This document shows, piece by piece, positions 18,382 through 25,801 of a DNA stretch of 64,000 nt (position 1 is the first letter of the stretch; every line of letters begins with the position of its first letter). A program made the position numbers and the translations under genes. Below the pieces are notes generated by a model. That model worked only from the letters and a program-made list of their open reading frames with translations. It did no database searches and was not told the DNA's origin. The DNA comes from Janthinobacterium lividum (lineage in GTDB: Bacteria > Pseudomonadota > Gammaproteobacteria > Burkholderiales > Burkholderiaceae_D), in contig NZ_CP075583.1 of the NCBI RefSeq assembly GCF_023509035.1, positions 5,580,001 through 5,644,000 of the forward strand. Reading direction: 5' to 3'.

Positions 18382-18836
18382 GCCTGGCCTATTTCAAGCA
18401 AGGGCTGCATGGCGGCGGCCAGCGCATCGATCTGCTGCGGCGACAAACGGGCGATGCGCCGCGCCAGCGCATCGCGGCGCCGCGCGCGCAAGGTTTCGAG
18501 GATGGCCAGGCCTTGCGCGGACACCTGCAGACCCGAGCGGCGCCGGTCCTGCGGATCGGGCGCGCTGCGCTCGACCAGCCCCGCTTCGGCCAAAGACTTG
18601 ACCTGCGCGCTGACGGTGGGCCCGCGCACATTCTGCAGCCGCGCCAGCGCGGCCACGCCGATGCCGGGCTGCTCGTGGATCAGCGCCAGCAGCATGTACT
18701 GCATCATCGATACGCTGCCCTCCAGCTCGCCCCCTTCACGCTGCATGGTGCGCAGCAGGCGCTTGAACGCCGTGCGCAATTCGTCGGACAGCGCCAGCGC
18801 GCGTTCGGGGATGGGAAGGTCTTCGCTTGTAGGCAT
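18378..18836 (-). CDS. MarR-family transcriptional regulator
   Basis: 152-residue winged-helix dimer. DNA-binding region GVAALARLQNVRGPTVSAQVKSLAEAGLVERSAPDPQDRR (residues 60-100) with the DxR wing. It precedes and overlaps the DHA2 exporter. An imperfect palindrome lies 9 bases before the start, a likely auto-operator. Confidence 0.9.
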   Translation of the reverse strand: MPTSEDLPIPERALALSDELRTAFKRLLRTMQREGGELEGSVSMMQYMLLALIHEQPGIGVAALARLQNVRGPTVSAQVKSLAEAGLVERSAPDPQDRRRSGLQVSAQGLAILETLRARRRDALARRIARLSPQQIDALAAAMQPLLEIGQA

Positions 18837-18844
18837 GGAAAGAT

Positions 18845-18869
18845 ATAAATAGGTAGGCTATCTACTTAT
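18845..18869. promoter_or_regulatory. candidate MarR operator
   Basis: ATAAATAGGTA-GGC-TATCTACTTAT, 9 of 11 pairs matched, just upstream of the marR start. Size and position fit a MarR-dimer site that would repress marR and the pump. Confidence 0.6.
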
Positions 18870-18967
18870 ATTAGACCGCGCATGAAGGCCACGCAAGGCT
18901 TTTTTTCCTTGCATGCCCCACCCAGCTCTTCCCAAAACCGCAGTTGGCCGTCATAATAGCCGCCCTT

Positions 18968-19043
18968 GGGTCGTTAGCTCAGCTGGTAGAGCAGCGGACT
19001 TTTAATCCGTTGGTCGCAGGTTCGAATCCCGCACGGCCTACCA
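18968..19043 (+). tRNA. tRNA-Lys (anticodon UUU), copy 3
   Basis: Identical to copies 1 and 2, with encoded CCA. First of three tandem units with an exact 154-base period. Confidence 0.98.
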
Positions 19044-19121
19044 AGAATTTGTGGTTTTTTTGCAAGCCGTCATGGCAAGCATCACCGCACAGCGTTACCG
19101 CAGTAAGTAGTCAAAGTTTTT

Positions 19122-19197
19122 GGGTCGTTAGCTCAGCTGGTAGAGCAGCGGACTTTTAATCCGTTGGTCGCAGGTTCGAATCCCGCACGGCCTACCA
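19122..19197 (+). tRNA. tRNA-Lys (anticodon UUU), copy 4
   Basis: Identical gene 154 bases after copy 3. The 78-base spacer between copies 3 and 4 is the same as that between 4 and 5, so these arose by recent tandem duplication. Confidence 0.98.
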
Positions 19198-19275
19198 AGA
19201 ATTTGTGGTTTTTTTGCAAGCCGTCATGGCAAGCATCACCGCACAGCGTTACCGCAGTAAGTAGTCAAAGTTTTT

Positions 19276-19351
19276 GGGTCGTTAGCTCAGCTGGTAGAGC
19301 AGCGGACTTTTAATCCGTTGGTCGCAGGTTCGAATCCCGCACGGCCTACCA
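19276..19351 (+). tRNA. tRNA-Lys (anticodon UUU), copy 5; integration target of the island
   Basis: Identical gene. Its last 16 bases plus 10 bases downstream form the left copy of a 26-bp direct repeat whose right copy is at 22554, so the island entered at this tRNA and left the gene intact. Confidence 0.98.
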
Positions 19352-19361
19352 AATACGTCAG
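19336..19361. repeat. attL-like direct repeat (26 bp)
   Basis: Spans the last 16 bases of tRNA-Lys copy 5 and 10 bases beyond. Exact match to 22554-22579. Confidence 0.88.
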
Positions 19362-19362
19362 G

Positions 19363-19397
19363 AAAGCCCACGAATTTCGGTTCGTGGGCTTTTTTTT
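19363..19397 (+). terminator. terminator at the left end of the island
   Basis: 12-bp stem AAAGCCCACGAA/TTCGTGGGCTTT, loop TTTCGG, then a T-run. It differs from the terminator after copies 1-2, so it came with the island and now ends tRNA transcription. Confidence 0.9.
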
Positions 19398-19448
19398 GTT
19401 TCTGGTCGCTCTCTGGTCACGCCCTCGCCTCTCGCAAGCATCGATTTG

Positions 19449-19979
19449 TCACTTGCTAACAAGCCTTCGAATTGCGTCAGTCAGGCTAATTTCCGTAGGC
19501 GACGCACATACTGCAAGAGGTATGCTTAATGCACCACAAACCTTGCGAGCATGCGCTTCTTCTTCCGCTGCAAGCGCCCGAATAGAATCTGGCGTCGTGT
19601 GGACACCGTCGCGCTGCAGGAGGCGTGCCGCGATTCTGTCAGCGTCCTCACATAGCAAAACAACCCCAGACAATTTCAAGGCGGAGAAGACTCCCGCCTG
19701 CAAGCGTATGAAGTCGCCATTAGGCGCGCGAAGGACAAAGTGCCCATCCAGCAATAAAGCCTGCCCAGAATCACGCAACCGTTCGACAGCTTGAATTAGT
19801 GCGCGCTGATTATCATCAACATCTGTGACGACTTTATCCTTTGCCCATGACTCGCGCCCCTTCTCCTCTCGAATAAGTTGGCTAGCGGTCAGATGTCGCA
19901 TACCAAGCCCAGTAGACACCAGCGCACCCAGGTGCCCCTTCCCAACTCCGTGAACTCCTGCAAGAAATATTACCGTCAT
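19449..19979 (-). CDS. P-loop nucleotide kinase-like protein (island gene 4)
   Basis: 176 residues. Walker A is GVHGVGKG at residues 8-15 after a beta-strand (TVIFLA), and a second hydrophobic strand with Asp (ALLLDGHFVL, about 92-101) resembles Walker B/lid features of adenylate-kinase-like or AAA-type P-loop proteins. It overlaps the ASCH gene by 4 bases, so it is co-translated. It could phosphorylate a nucleotide, supply an ATP switch to the other island proteins, or act as an antitoxin-like partner. I do not recognise a named family. Confidence 0.7.
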   Translation of the reverse strand: MTVIFLAGVHGVGKGHLGALVSTGLGMRHLTASQLIREEKGRESWAKDKVVTDVDDNQRALIQAVERLRDSGQALLLDGHFVLRAPNGDFIRLQAGVFSALKLSGVVLLCEDADRIAARLLQRDGVHTTPDSIRALAAEEEAHARKVCGALSIPLAVCASPTEISLTDAIRRLVSK

Positions 19980-20440
19980 GTCTTCTTTCTTTTGATTAGC
20001 AATTTCTCTAACTTCTTTAATTCATCAGGCGTCAAGTATCGGAATGATTGTGGCGGAGTGAATTTAGAAAAAATAATGCGGGGCTTAATGGGGCTATCAA
20101 ATTGACGAACCTTTCCCAGCATAAATGCGAAACCTGTTTTCTTGCCACTGTAATAGTCTCTTAATTCACTGCGAGTAAGACCGCCGCCGTTATCTCTAGC
20201 TATTTCCCATAGACGAGATGCACTTGCTTCGATCACCTCAACGATTTCGACCAATGCAACAATGGCCTGAATAGGCGAAGACGAATAGATCGCCATCGCT
20301 TTAATAGCCTGAGTCGGTGCGGCACGGCGCAACTCCACGCGCTTGCTTCCTGCAAGAATAAGATCAGCATATCGAGGTTTAATCGAAATGAGTATTGAAC
20401 TACCAGTTGGAGATTGAGAACAATTTTGAGAAGGAATCAT
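19976..20440 (-). CDS. ASCH/PUA-like domain protein (island gene 3)
   Basis: About 154 residues from ATG 20440 (a TTG 39 bases further up is possible). The core SILISIKPRYADLILAGSKRVELRR, then AIYSSSPIQAIVALVEIVEVIE and SGKKTGFAFMLGKV, matches the COG4933-type ASCH family (PUA-like fold, predicted to bind RNA or modified bases). It overlaps the 3' end of the PIN-GNAT gene by about 40 bases and the kinase-like gene by 4. The tail is very Lys-rich (LEKLLIKRKKT), fitting nucleic-acid contact. Confidence 0.72.
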   Translation of the reverse strand: MIPSQNCSQSPTGSSILISIKPRYADLILAGSKRVELRRAAPTQAIKAMAIYSSSPIQAIVALVEIVEVIEASASRLWEIARDNGGGLTRSELRDYYSGKKTGFAFMLGKVRQFDSPIKPRIIFSKFTPPQSFRYLTPDELKKLEKLLIKRKKT

Positions 20441-21875
20441 CTGAGATTTTTGTAATAGACTGAGGAGGACCAGAGACAATGCCCTCGCTTATTAACGAGC
20501 TAAGCGCCACTGGCTCGGGGAAGTGACCGACCAAACGGAAAAGAATAACTTTGGTGGGGGTATGCGCCATTAGTTCGATATCTTTTTGACTGTAGACCGT
20601 TCTACGCCGCACGACCTGCATGATCTTTGCCGCATCGTTATGAACCTCATAGCATTCGACAACGCCAATTGATGTTGCTGCCATTTCATCGACAGTCCGG
20701 TAAAAGATCACCACATCACCGGGCCTCACTTGGTTCGTGGGTGCTTTGCATAGGTATGCCTGCTTGATAGCATTTCCAGCTGTCGAACCGGAGGAAAATA
20801 GTTGGGCCTGCCTCGCTAGATCAGGGAAAAGTATCTGATGGAACTGCGGCTGAATAGGGATCAAAAACTTCTGCACAGATTCATCGCGACGAAAGTGGGG
20901 GAAATACAGACGTGCGTAATCGAGCGTTGGCAGTGTGGACTCCGGCGGCTCAACTGGATGCTCCTTAACTAGCATTATATCTGCGCCATACATCCCACTC
21001 TTCTGAAATCCAAAGTCCTCAAGCAACGCTAGTAAATAGATTTGTCCAGGACTAGTATGAACAAATATATTCTCACATCGATTTTCTGTCGCAAAGCGAA
21101 AAGCCGCCTTAAGGAACAACTCGCCAATCTTTCTTCCCCGAATTTTCTCGCCGACCTTGAATGTACAGAGCTTAAGCGACGATCCATTCAGTTGCGTATG
21201 AGAGTCATTAATGACCTCATCCGTTTGAATCGCGTAAATACAGATTGCCTCAAGTTGCCCATCATCAGTTCGTGCGACCCACGCCTTCCTTCCCATCTGC
21301 GCTTTTTCACGAAACCACGTGTTAAAACTCCGGGAAGGCCTATCGTAACTCTCCCGAAGACTATCAAAAAGCGCAGAGGCTAGATGATTAGTGAGTTCAT
21401 ACAGGTGAACATCATCAATATTGGGGAGTTGAACCTCCAAGGGCTCGTGGAGCCGTCGAAGCCAGTCCTCGGCAGTTTGAATATTATAGACCCGGCTACC
21501 CAGCCCTGCTTGCCGTGCTTTATTGTGAATCTCTCGGTCCTCAGTAACTAGCGCGTGAACAGCAGAGCATTCAAGTGAATAAAGAATGTCGTTATCGCAG
21601 GCATCGTTGGCTGAGGTCTCGTTCGTATTGCAAGGGCTTGATGGAACACCATCAAGCCGGGCGTACTGAGCTAACCGTGCAAGCGTTCGATCTCGTCTTT
21701 CTTTATCTTTGTCGCGCTTGATATCGATTTCGGAGGCAGGATGATAAAGAAGCTGATGCCCACCTGCATTCGCCAAACGGGCAAAGTTGGCGAGACTAGG
21801 CTCAAGCACCACCATCGAATCCTGAAGTGGTATCAAAATATTAGTATCAAGCAAGAAACGCAAGCGTTGATTCAA
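20400..21875 (-). CDS. PIN-GNAT-PUA-like fusion protein (island gene 2)
   Basis: 491 residues with three parts. Residues 1-145 look like a PIN RNase: LLDTNILIP with the first Asp, then DACDNDILYSLECSAVHALVTEDREIHNKA giving later acidic residues. Residues 155-310 look like a GNAT acetyltransferase with the acetyl-CoA loop KVGEKIRGRKIGELFLKAA and LLEDFGFQKSG. Residues 330-491 look like a second PUA/EVE/ASCH-like domain (NQVRPGDVVIFYRT, IGVVECYEV). A nuclease, an acetyltransferase and a base- or RNA-reader in one chain suggests a toxin-like effector acting on RNA or tRNA. Function is inferred. Confidence 0.7.
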   Translation of the reverse strand: MNQRLRFLLDTNILIPLQDSMVVLEPSLANFARLANAGGHQLLYHPASEIDIKRDKDKERRDRTLARLAQYARLDGVPSSPCNTNETSANDACDNDILYSLECSAVHALVTEDREIHNKARQAGLGSRVYNIQTAEDWLRRLHEPLEVQLPNIDDVHLYELTNHLASALFDSLRESYDRPSRSFNTWFREKAQMGRKAWVARTDDGQLEAICIYAIQTDEVINDSHTQLNGSSLKLCTFKVGEKIRGRKIGELFLKAAFRFATENRCENIFVHTSPGQIYLLALLEDFGFQKSGMYGADIMLVKEHPVEPPESTLPTLDYARLYFPHFRRDESVQKFLIPIQPQFHQILFPDLARQAQLFSSGSTAGNAIKQAYLCKAPTNQVRPGDVVIFYRTVDEMAATSIGVVECYEVHNDAAKIMQVVRRRTVYSQKDIELMAHTPTKVILFRLVGHFPEPVALSSLISEGIVSGPPQSITKISDDSFSKLFSISNW

Positions 21876-21918
21876 GATTTATCTCTCAGTAGTTACTCTG
21901 CCTCTTAATAGTTATCGA

Positions 21919-22488
21919 TTATATCCACGGCACGCTGTAGATAACTTCGCGTAACAACTTGGCTGAATTCACCGCCACCCTCTCCAATTCAGCCTCATAA
22001 ACTTCTGTGTTTTCTATAATGTTTTGATCATTCCAAGGATCGTCTACGTGCACCCAAGAATTTCTATACTTTCTCAACGAATGCAAATCGTTTCTAAGTC
22101 TTGATGTCCCGGGGAGGCGATCTATCAAATCTACAAGACGCTCCTTCCCGCTTACCGAGTGCTCGGCACGTAAATAAGTCTCTATTGCCGAGACGGTAGT
22201 AAGGATCGAGGCCAGATGAGCGCCGTTTACGAAAGTAATATCGGCCTGCTGGATAATAAATGAGCACCATTCCGGCAAGATAACCCCACCTTTGAGCAAC
22301 TCGTCATCCAAAGCTACCAGATAGTTCCAACGTTCGTTCGGTTCCATAGGCAAGTTCAGGTGGCAGCGACTGAGAGGATATTTAATATCAGTAGTGTATC
22401 TCAGGCAACCTCCAAAAACGACGCTTGCACAAATATTATTTCGGAAAAAGTTAATCAGAGATAAAAGTTCGCCTGCCGATTCCATCAT
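21919..22488 (-). CDS. HEPN-like protein (island gene 1)
   Basis: 189 residues, no membrane segment. The stretch LRNDLHSLRKYRNSWVHVDDPW (about residues 133-155) holds an RN-x3-H motif (RNSWVH), the catalytic mark of HEPN RNases, within a helical context. First gene of the minus-strand operon; 43 bases separate it from the PIN-GNAT gene. HEPN proteins are common RNase effectors in toxin-antitoxin and abortive infection systems. Only the motif and helical pattern support this, so a structural role is also possible. Confidence 0.62.
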   Translation of the reverse strand: MMESAGELLSLINFFRNNICASVVFGGCLRYTTDIKYPLSRCHLNLPMEPNERWNYLVALDDELLKGGVILPEWCSFIIQQADITFVNGAHLASILTTVSAIETYLRAEHSVSGKERLVDLIDRLPGTSRLRNDLHSLRKYRNSWVHVDDPWNDQNIIENTEVYEAELERVAVNSAKLLREVIYSVPWI

Positions 22489-22553
22489 TTAACCCATCCC
22501 AAGGCAGGATCGCTAGGGCTACCGATTGAGATACAAAATCTATTCGGTCATCG

Positions 22554-22579
22554 CCCGCACGGCCTACCAAATACGTCAG
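22554..22579. repeat. attR-like direct repeat with tRNA-Lys 3' remnant
   Basis: Exact copy of 19336-19361. It contains the last bases of a tRNA-Lys gene including CCA, without the rest of the gene. Confidence 0.88.
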
Positions 22580-22581
22580 AG

Positions 22582-22610
22582 AAGCCAACCGTTCGCGGTT
22601 GGCTTTTTTG
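22582..22610 (+). terminator. original tRNA-Lys terminator, displaced by the island
   Basis: Same AAGCCAACCG-TTCG-CGGTTGGCTT hairpin and T-run as at 13444, now with no complete tRNA before it. Confidence 0.85.
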
Positions 22611-22623
22611 TTTTGCGCGCCAG

Positions 22624-23400
22624 CTATTCCAGCCCCTCGCCATACCTGCCCGGCGTCACACCCATCACGCGCTTGAACATGGCGATGAAGGCGCTGACGT
22701 TGTCGTAGCCCAGGTCCAGCGCAATCGTCGTGACGGGCTGGCCGGCGGCCAGCAGTTCCAGGGCGCGCAGGATGCGGGCGCGCTGGCGCCAGGCTGAGGG
22801 CGTAAAGCCGGTCTCGATCGTGAAACGGCGCGCCAGGGTGCGCGGCGACACGCCGGCCCAGGCGGCCAACGCTTCCACGCCCCGCTCGTCGGCCAGGTCA
22901 TCGAGCACGGCGCGCGCCACGCGCAGCAGGCGCGGGTCCGTGGGCAGGGGCAAGCCGAAGGCCTCGTGCGGCGCGGCGGCGATCTCGTCGAGGATCACGC
23001 CCGCCACCCGGGCTTGGCGCGCGTCGAACGCGCCATCGTCCCAGGCGCTGGCGCGGCCCACCGCCTCGCGCAGCAAGCCCGAGACGCGCATCACGCAAGG
23101 CGCGGCAGGCAGGCTACCGCAACTGGCCTCGTCCACATACACGCTCCAGCCCGCAAACGGGCCGTGCGAACGCAATGCATGGACGTGATGGGGCGGCATC
23201 CACACGCAGTGGCTGGCCGGCACCACCCACTGCCCGCTGTCGGCGGCAACGGAAAGCAAGCCACGCATGGCGCCGAACAGCTGGCCGCTGGCATGGCGGT
23301 GCGCCGCCGTCACGCGTTCCTGCGGCTGGGAAATATGCATGGCGCGCAGCGGAGCCGGCGACGATGGCAAGATTGGCGGATTTGACGTATCGAATGACAT
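22624..23400 (-). CDS. AraC-family transcriptional regulator
   Basis: 258 residues from ATG 23400. The N-half is a cupin-type sensor (HRHASGQLFGAMRG, then WMPPHHVHALRSHG). The C-half has two helix-turn-helix units: GVEALAAWAGVSPRTLARRFTIETGFTPSAWRQ and PVTTIALDLGYDNVSAFIAMFKRVMGVTP. This cupin-AraC type often represses a neighbouring transporter, but none lies next to it; only an 85-residue gene is divergent, 66 bases away. Confidence 0.9.
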   Translation of the reverse strand: MSFDTSNPPILPSSPAPLRAMHISQPQERVTAAHRHASGQLFGAMRGLLSVAADSGQWVVPASHCVWMPPHHVHALRSHGPFAGWSVYVDEASCGSLPAAPCVMRVSGLLREAVGRASAWDDGAFDARQARVAGVILDEIAAAPHEAFGLPLPTDPRLLRVARAVLDDLADERGVEALAAWAGVSPRTLARRFTIETGFTPSAWRQRARILRALELLAAGQPVTTIALDLGYDNVSAFIAMFKRVMGVTPGRYGEGLE

Positions 23401-23466
23401 AAACAACGCAGACAAGACAATTCCGCCATCATACAGTGAAGTCTTTCCATTCATCAGGAGTTCACC

Positions 23467-23724
23467 ATGCGTGCAGAAGACGTATTACCCGATCAACAAA
23501 ACCAGGGCCAGTTCAACGGCGTCACCGTGCGCAAAGGCACGGTGGGCGCCTTCCTCGCCAATGCCCGGCTATGGCTGGGCGACACGGGCGGCAGCGCCGG
23601 GCGGGCCATCGCCGAGCGCGACATCCTCGACGCCTTGCCCGCCCTGCACGCGCTGGGACTGTTCGACATCCTGCAGGTGCGCGACGCGGCGCTACGCGAA
23701 CTGATATCGCCATCGGGCGCCTAG
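23467..23724 (+). CDS. conserved small protein of unknown function
   Basis: 85 residues, soluble, no signal peptide. An AGGAG ribosome site lies 7 bases before the ATG, and codon use matches neighbours, so I think it is real. Sequence features: FNGVTVRKGTVGAFLANARLW near the N-terminus and a C-terminal helix DALPALHALGLFDILQVRD. I do not recognise a family. Divergent from the AraC gene, which may control it. Confidence 0.65.
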   Translation: MRAEDVLPDQQNQGQFNGVTVRKGTVGAFLANARLWLGDTGGSAGRAIAERDILDALPALHALGLFDILQVRDAALRELISPSGA

Positions 23725-23791
23725 GCGGCACCGCCTCGTCCCCGGCGCGCATTTCCTCTATCATGCTGCTTTGCCCGCCCTCGCTCCCGCC

Positions 23792-24385
23792 ATGCCGTTT
23801 ACCATTGCCACCTCCGTCCACAGCGAACTGATCATCAAGAAAAGCCGTTTCATCGGCTGCGTACAACCGATGACGGACCGCGCCAGCGCGCAGCAGGTGG
23901 TCAATGACTTGAAGGCGCAGCATCCGGGCGCCTGCCATGTGTGCTGGGCCCTGCTGGCGGGCGGGCAGTCGGCGGCCGTCGATGATGGCGAACCGAGCGG
24001 CACGGCCGGGCGGCCCATGCTTGACGTGCTGCGCCACCAGGATCTGGAAGGCGTGCTGGCGACTGTCGTGCGTTACTTTGGCGGGATCAAGCTGGGCGCG
24101 GGCGGCCTCGTGCGCGCCTACACGGACAGCGTGGCGCAAGCGCTGCTGCAAGCGGAAAAGACGGCCATCGTGCGCCAGCGTACCCTGCGCTGCACGGTGC
24201 CGTATGCGATGGAAGGCATGCTGCGCCGCGAACTCGATGGCGCCGGTACCTCCTTGCTGAACGTGACACACGGCGACGCCGTGCTGTTCGACTTCAGCTT
24301 GCCTGAAACGGCGGCCACCGCCCTGCTGACCCATCTGGATGAAGCGGGCAATGGACGTATCGTCTGGCTTGACGCCGAGGACTGA
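23792..24385 (+). CDS. yigZ: YigZ/IMPACT family protein
   Basis: 197-residue member of the UPF0029/IMPACT family. Motifs: IIKKSRFIGCVQPM at the start, DDGEPSGTAGRPMLDVL and VVRYFGGIKLGAGGLVRAY in the conserved core, then the DUF1949 C-domain. ATG 23792 was chosen over an upstream TTG because it gives the family N-terminus. The cellular role is unsettled; the eukaryotic homologue modulates GCN2. The stop codon lies inside a hexanucleotide repeat. Confidence 0.9.
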   Translation: MPFTIATSVHSELIIKKSRFIGCVQPMTDRASAQQVVNDLKAQHPGACHVCWALLAGGQSAAVDDGEPSGTAGRPMLDVLRHQDLEGVLATVVRYFGGIKLGAGGLVRAYTDSVAQALLQAEKTAIVRQRTLRCTVPYAMEGMLRRELDGAGTSLLNVTHGDAVLFDFSLPETAATALLTHLDEAGNGRIVWLDAED

Positions 24386-24426
24386 GACTGAGACTGAGAT
24401 TGAGATTGAGATTGAGATTGAGACTG
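24380..24426. repeat. hexanucleotide tandem repeat (ACTGAG/ATTGAG)
   Basis: About 7.5 units: three ACTGAG-type then four ATTGAG-type units and a final ACTG. It starts at the yigZ stop codon and ends just before the next gene's stop on the other strand. Confidence 0.9.
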
Positions 24427-24433
24427 GCGCAGC

Positions 24434-24894
24434 TTATTGCACGCGGCGCACCTTGGGCGAGTTGTTCGTGCCTTCGATCGTCAGGAAGAAGGTGCCGATG
24501 AAATTGCGTTCGACCGTCACCTTGGGATTGTTCTGCGGCGCCAGCGTGGCGGAGCTACCATCAACGATGCGCCAGACCTGGCCATTGCTCAATTTGATCA
24601 GTTCGTTGCCGCTCCAGCCATCGAACTTGCCGGCGATGCTGCTGCTGATCGACTTGTTTTCTTCCGGCCCGTCTGCCTTGGGCGCCTTGACCGTTTCCAT
24701 GCCAAAGCTTTGCTCGCGCTGCTGCGCGGTCGGCGCCGCAGTAACGGGGGTAACGGGCGCGGCGGCGCCCAGAGGAATGGCGTCATAGCATTTCACGCGG
24801 CTTGCGATATCGGCCAACGAACGGCATTGCAACATGGCAGTATCATCGGCCAGGGCCGCGCCCGATACGAACAGCAGCAAAAAAGAGCTTTCAT
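24434..24894 (-). CDS. small secreted protein of unknown function (frameshift in signal peptide)
   Basis: About 153 residues when restored. From ATG 24894 the first codons give MKAL, but the T-run (A-run 24879-24884 on the plus strand) is one base short. With 7 T it reads MKALFLLLFVSGAALADD, a perfect signal peptide joined to the open frame that follows. The mature part has CRSLADIASRVKCYDAI with two Cys, and a C-half (IKLSNGQVWRIVDGS...VRRV) found in many proteobacterial secreted proteins annotated only as hypothetical. Periplasmic location is inferred. Confidence 0.75.
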
Positions 24895-25023
24895 CGAAAT
24901 TCTTTCAAAATAAGAGAAGTTACGCCAAGCATGCCGTATGCCATGCATGCGGGAATGATTATATCGATGTCCAGGGGCCGTGACATGACGATCTTGCCAC
25001 GGCTTGCAATGCTTGTGCGAAAC

Positions 25024-25413
25024 TCAGGCACCGCGCGGACGTTTGATCTGCAACAAGATGAAATGCGTCCACGCCAGCGCCGGCAGCACCATCAATACCA
25101 GCATCAGTCCGGCTGGCATGTCCGGCACGAAGCGCACGAAGCAGGCGAGAAAACCGGCGATGGCCAGCCAGAAGCGCCAGTTGAACGCATACGCCTTGCG
25201 CGCCACGGTCGCCAGCGCGATGCGCCAGAATTCCAGCAAGGCCCATAGGCCGCCCGTCAGCAGCAAGGCGGCCAGCGCATTGGCGCTCGGGGCATCGGCC
25301 CAGGTGCGCACCAGGTTGTACAACAGCACGGGATAGCCGGCCGTGATGGCCAGGGTGGCCGGGCCGGCGGCGATGACAGCTTCAAAAAGCTGCCCTTTGG
25401 AACGATGATCCAC
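25024..25413 (-). CDS. small integral membrane protein of unknown function
   Basis: 129 residues with four hydrophobic segments, roughly 14-34, 43-63, 78-96 and 99-122. No motif that I can name. It lies 10 bases after the NTF2-like gene on the same strand and may share its transcript. Confidence 0.65.
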   Translation of the reverse strand: MDHRSKGQLFEAVIAAGPATLAITAGYPVLLYNLVRTWADAPSANALAALLLTGGLWALLEFWRIALATVARKAYAFNWRFWLAIAGFLACFVRFVPDMPAGLMLVLMVLPALAWTHFILLQIKRPRGA

Positions 25414-25423
25414 TACATCACCC

Positions 25424-25801
25424 CTATGCCACGACGCCGGAATGGGCGGCGATCACTTGCAACGCACCGGCCGCATCCTGCGCCCAGACGCGCGTAAAAC
25501 GGAAGTCGCCATGCGTTTCCACGTCGTGATAGCTGCCCGTCAGTTGCATGCGCACGGAGACCACGGCCACGGGGCCGTTGACGCGCACATGGCGCTCGGA
25601 CGCGCGCAAGTCCGTGATGGTCAGCAGGCGCTGCTCGTGCGCTGCCAGGTCCGCATGTTTGCTCAGCAGATGACCCAGGTGATTCGTAAACAACAAGTCA
25701 TCGGCCAGCAAGGCATTCAGTACTGCCACATCGGAGGCCATCATGGCCAGGCGCAAGCGCTCTTCCGCATCGAGTACTTGAGCTTCCGTTAAAGCATTCA
25801 T
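25424..25801 (-). CDS. NTF2/SnoaL-like (DUF4440-type) protein
   Basis: 125 residues from ATG 25801 (AGGA upstream). The pattern EERLRLAMMASDVAVLNALLADDLLFTNHLGHLLSK, then DVETHGDFRFTRVWAQD, fits the NTF2-like alpha-beta cone used by many small enzymes and binding proteins. Substrate unknown. Confidence 0.8.
   Translation of the reverse strand: MNALTEAQVLDAEERLRLAMMASDVAVLNALLADDLLFTNHLGHLLSKHADLAAHEQRLLTITDLRASERHVRVNGPVAVVSVRMQLTGSYHDVETHGDFRFTRVWAQDAAGALQVIAAHSGVVA

Larger units (their letters stand above)
19336..22579. mobile_element. tRNA-Lys genomic islet flanked by 26-bp direct repeats
   Basis: The repeat (starts CCCGCACGGCCTACCAAATA, ends CGTCAG) occurs at 19336-19361 and 22554-22579, and contains the 3' end of tRNA-Lys. 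Between them are about 3.2 kb that are visibly more AT-rich than both sides, with four minus-strand genes. The old tRNA terminator (as at 13444) now sits just outside the right repeat. No integrase is present, so the islet was either mobilised in trans or has lost one. Confidence 0.85.

Noticed and set aside
17083..18852. Long plus-strand frame opposite the DHA2 exporter and marR
   Set aside because: His/Gln/Arg-rich product without motif; antisense shadow of well-supported genes.
18968..19351. CRISPR-like regular repeats
   Set aside because: The repeats are complete tRNA-Lys genes with identical spacers, not short repeats with unique spacers.
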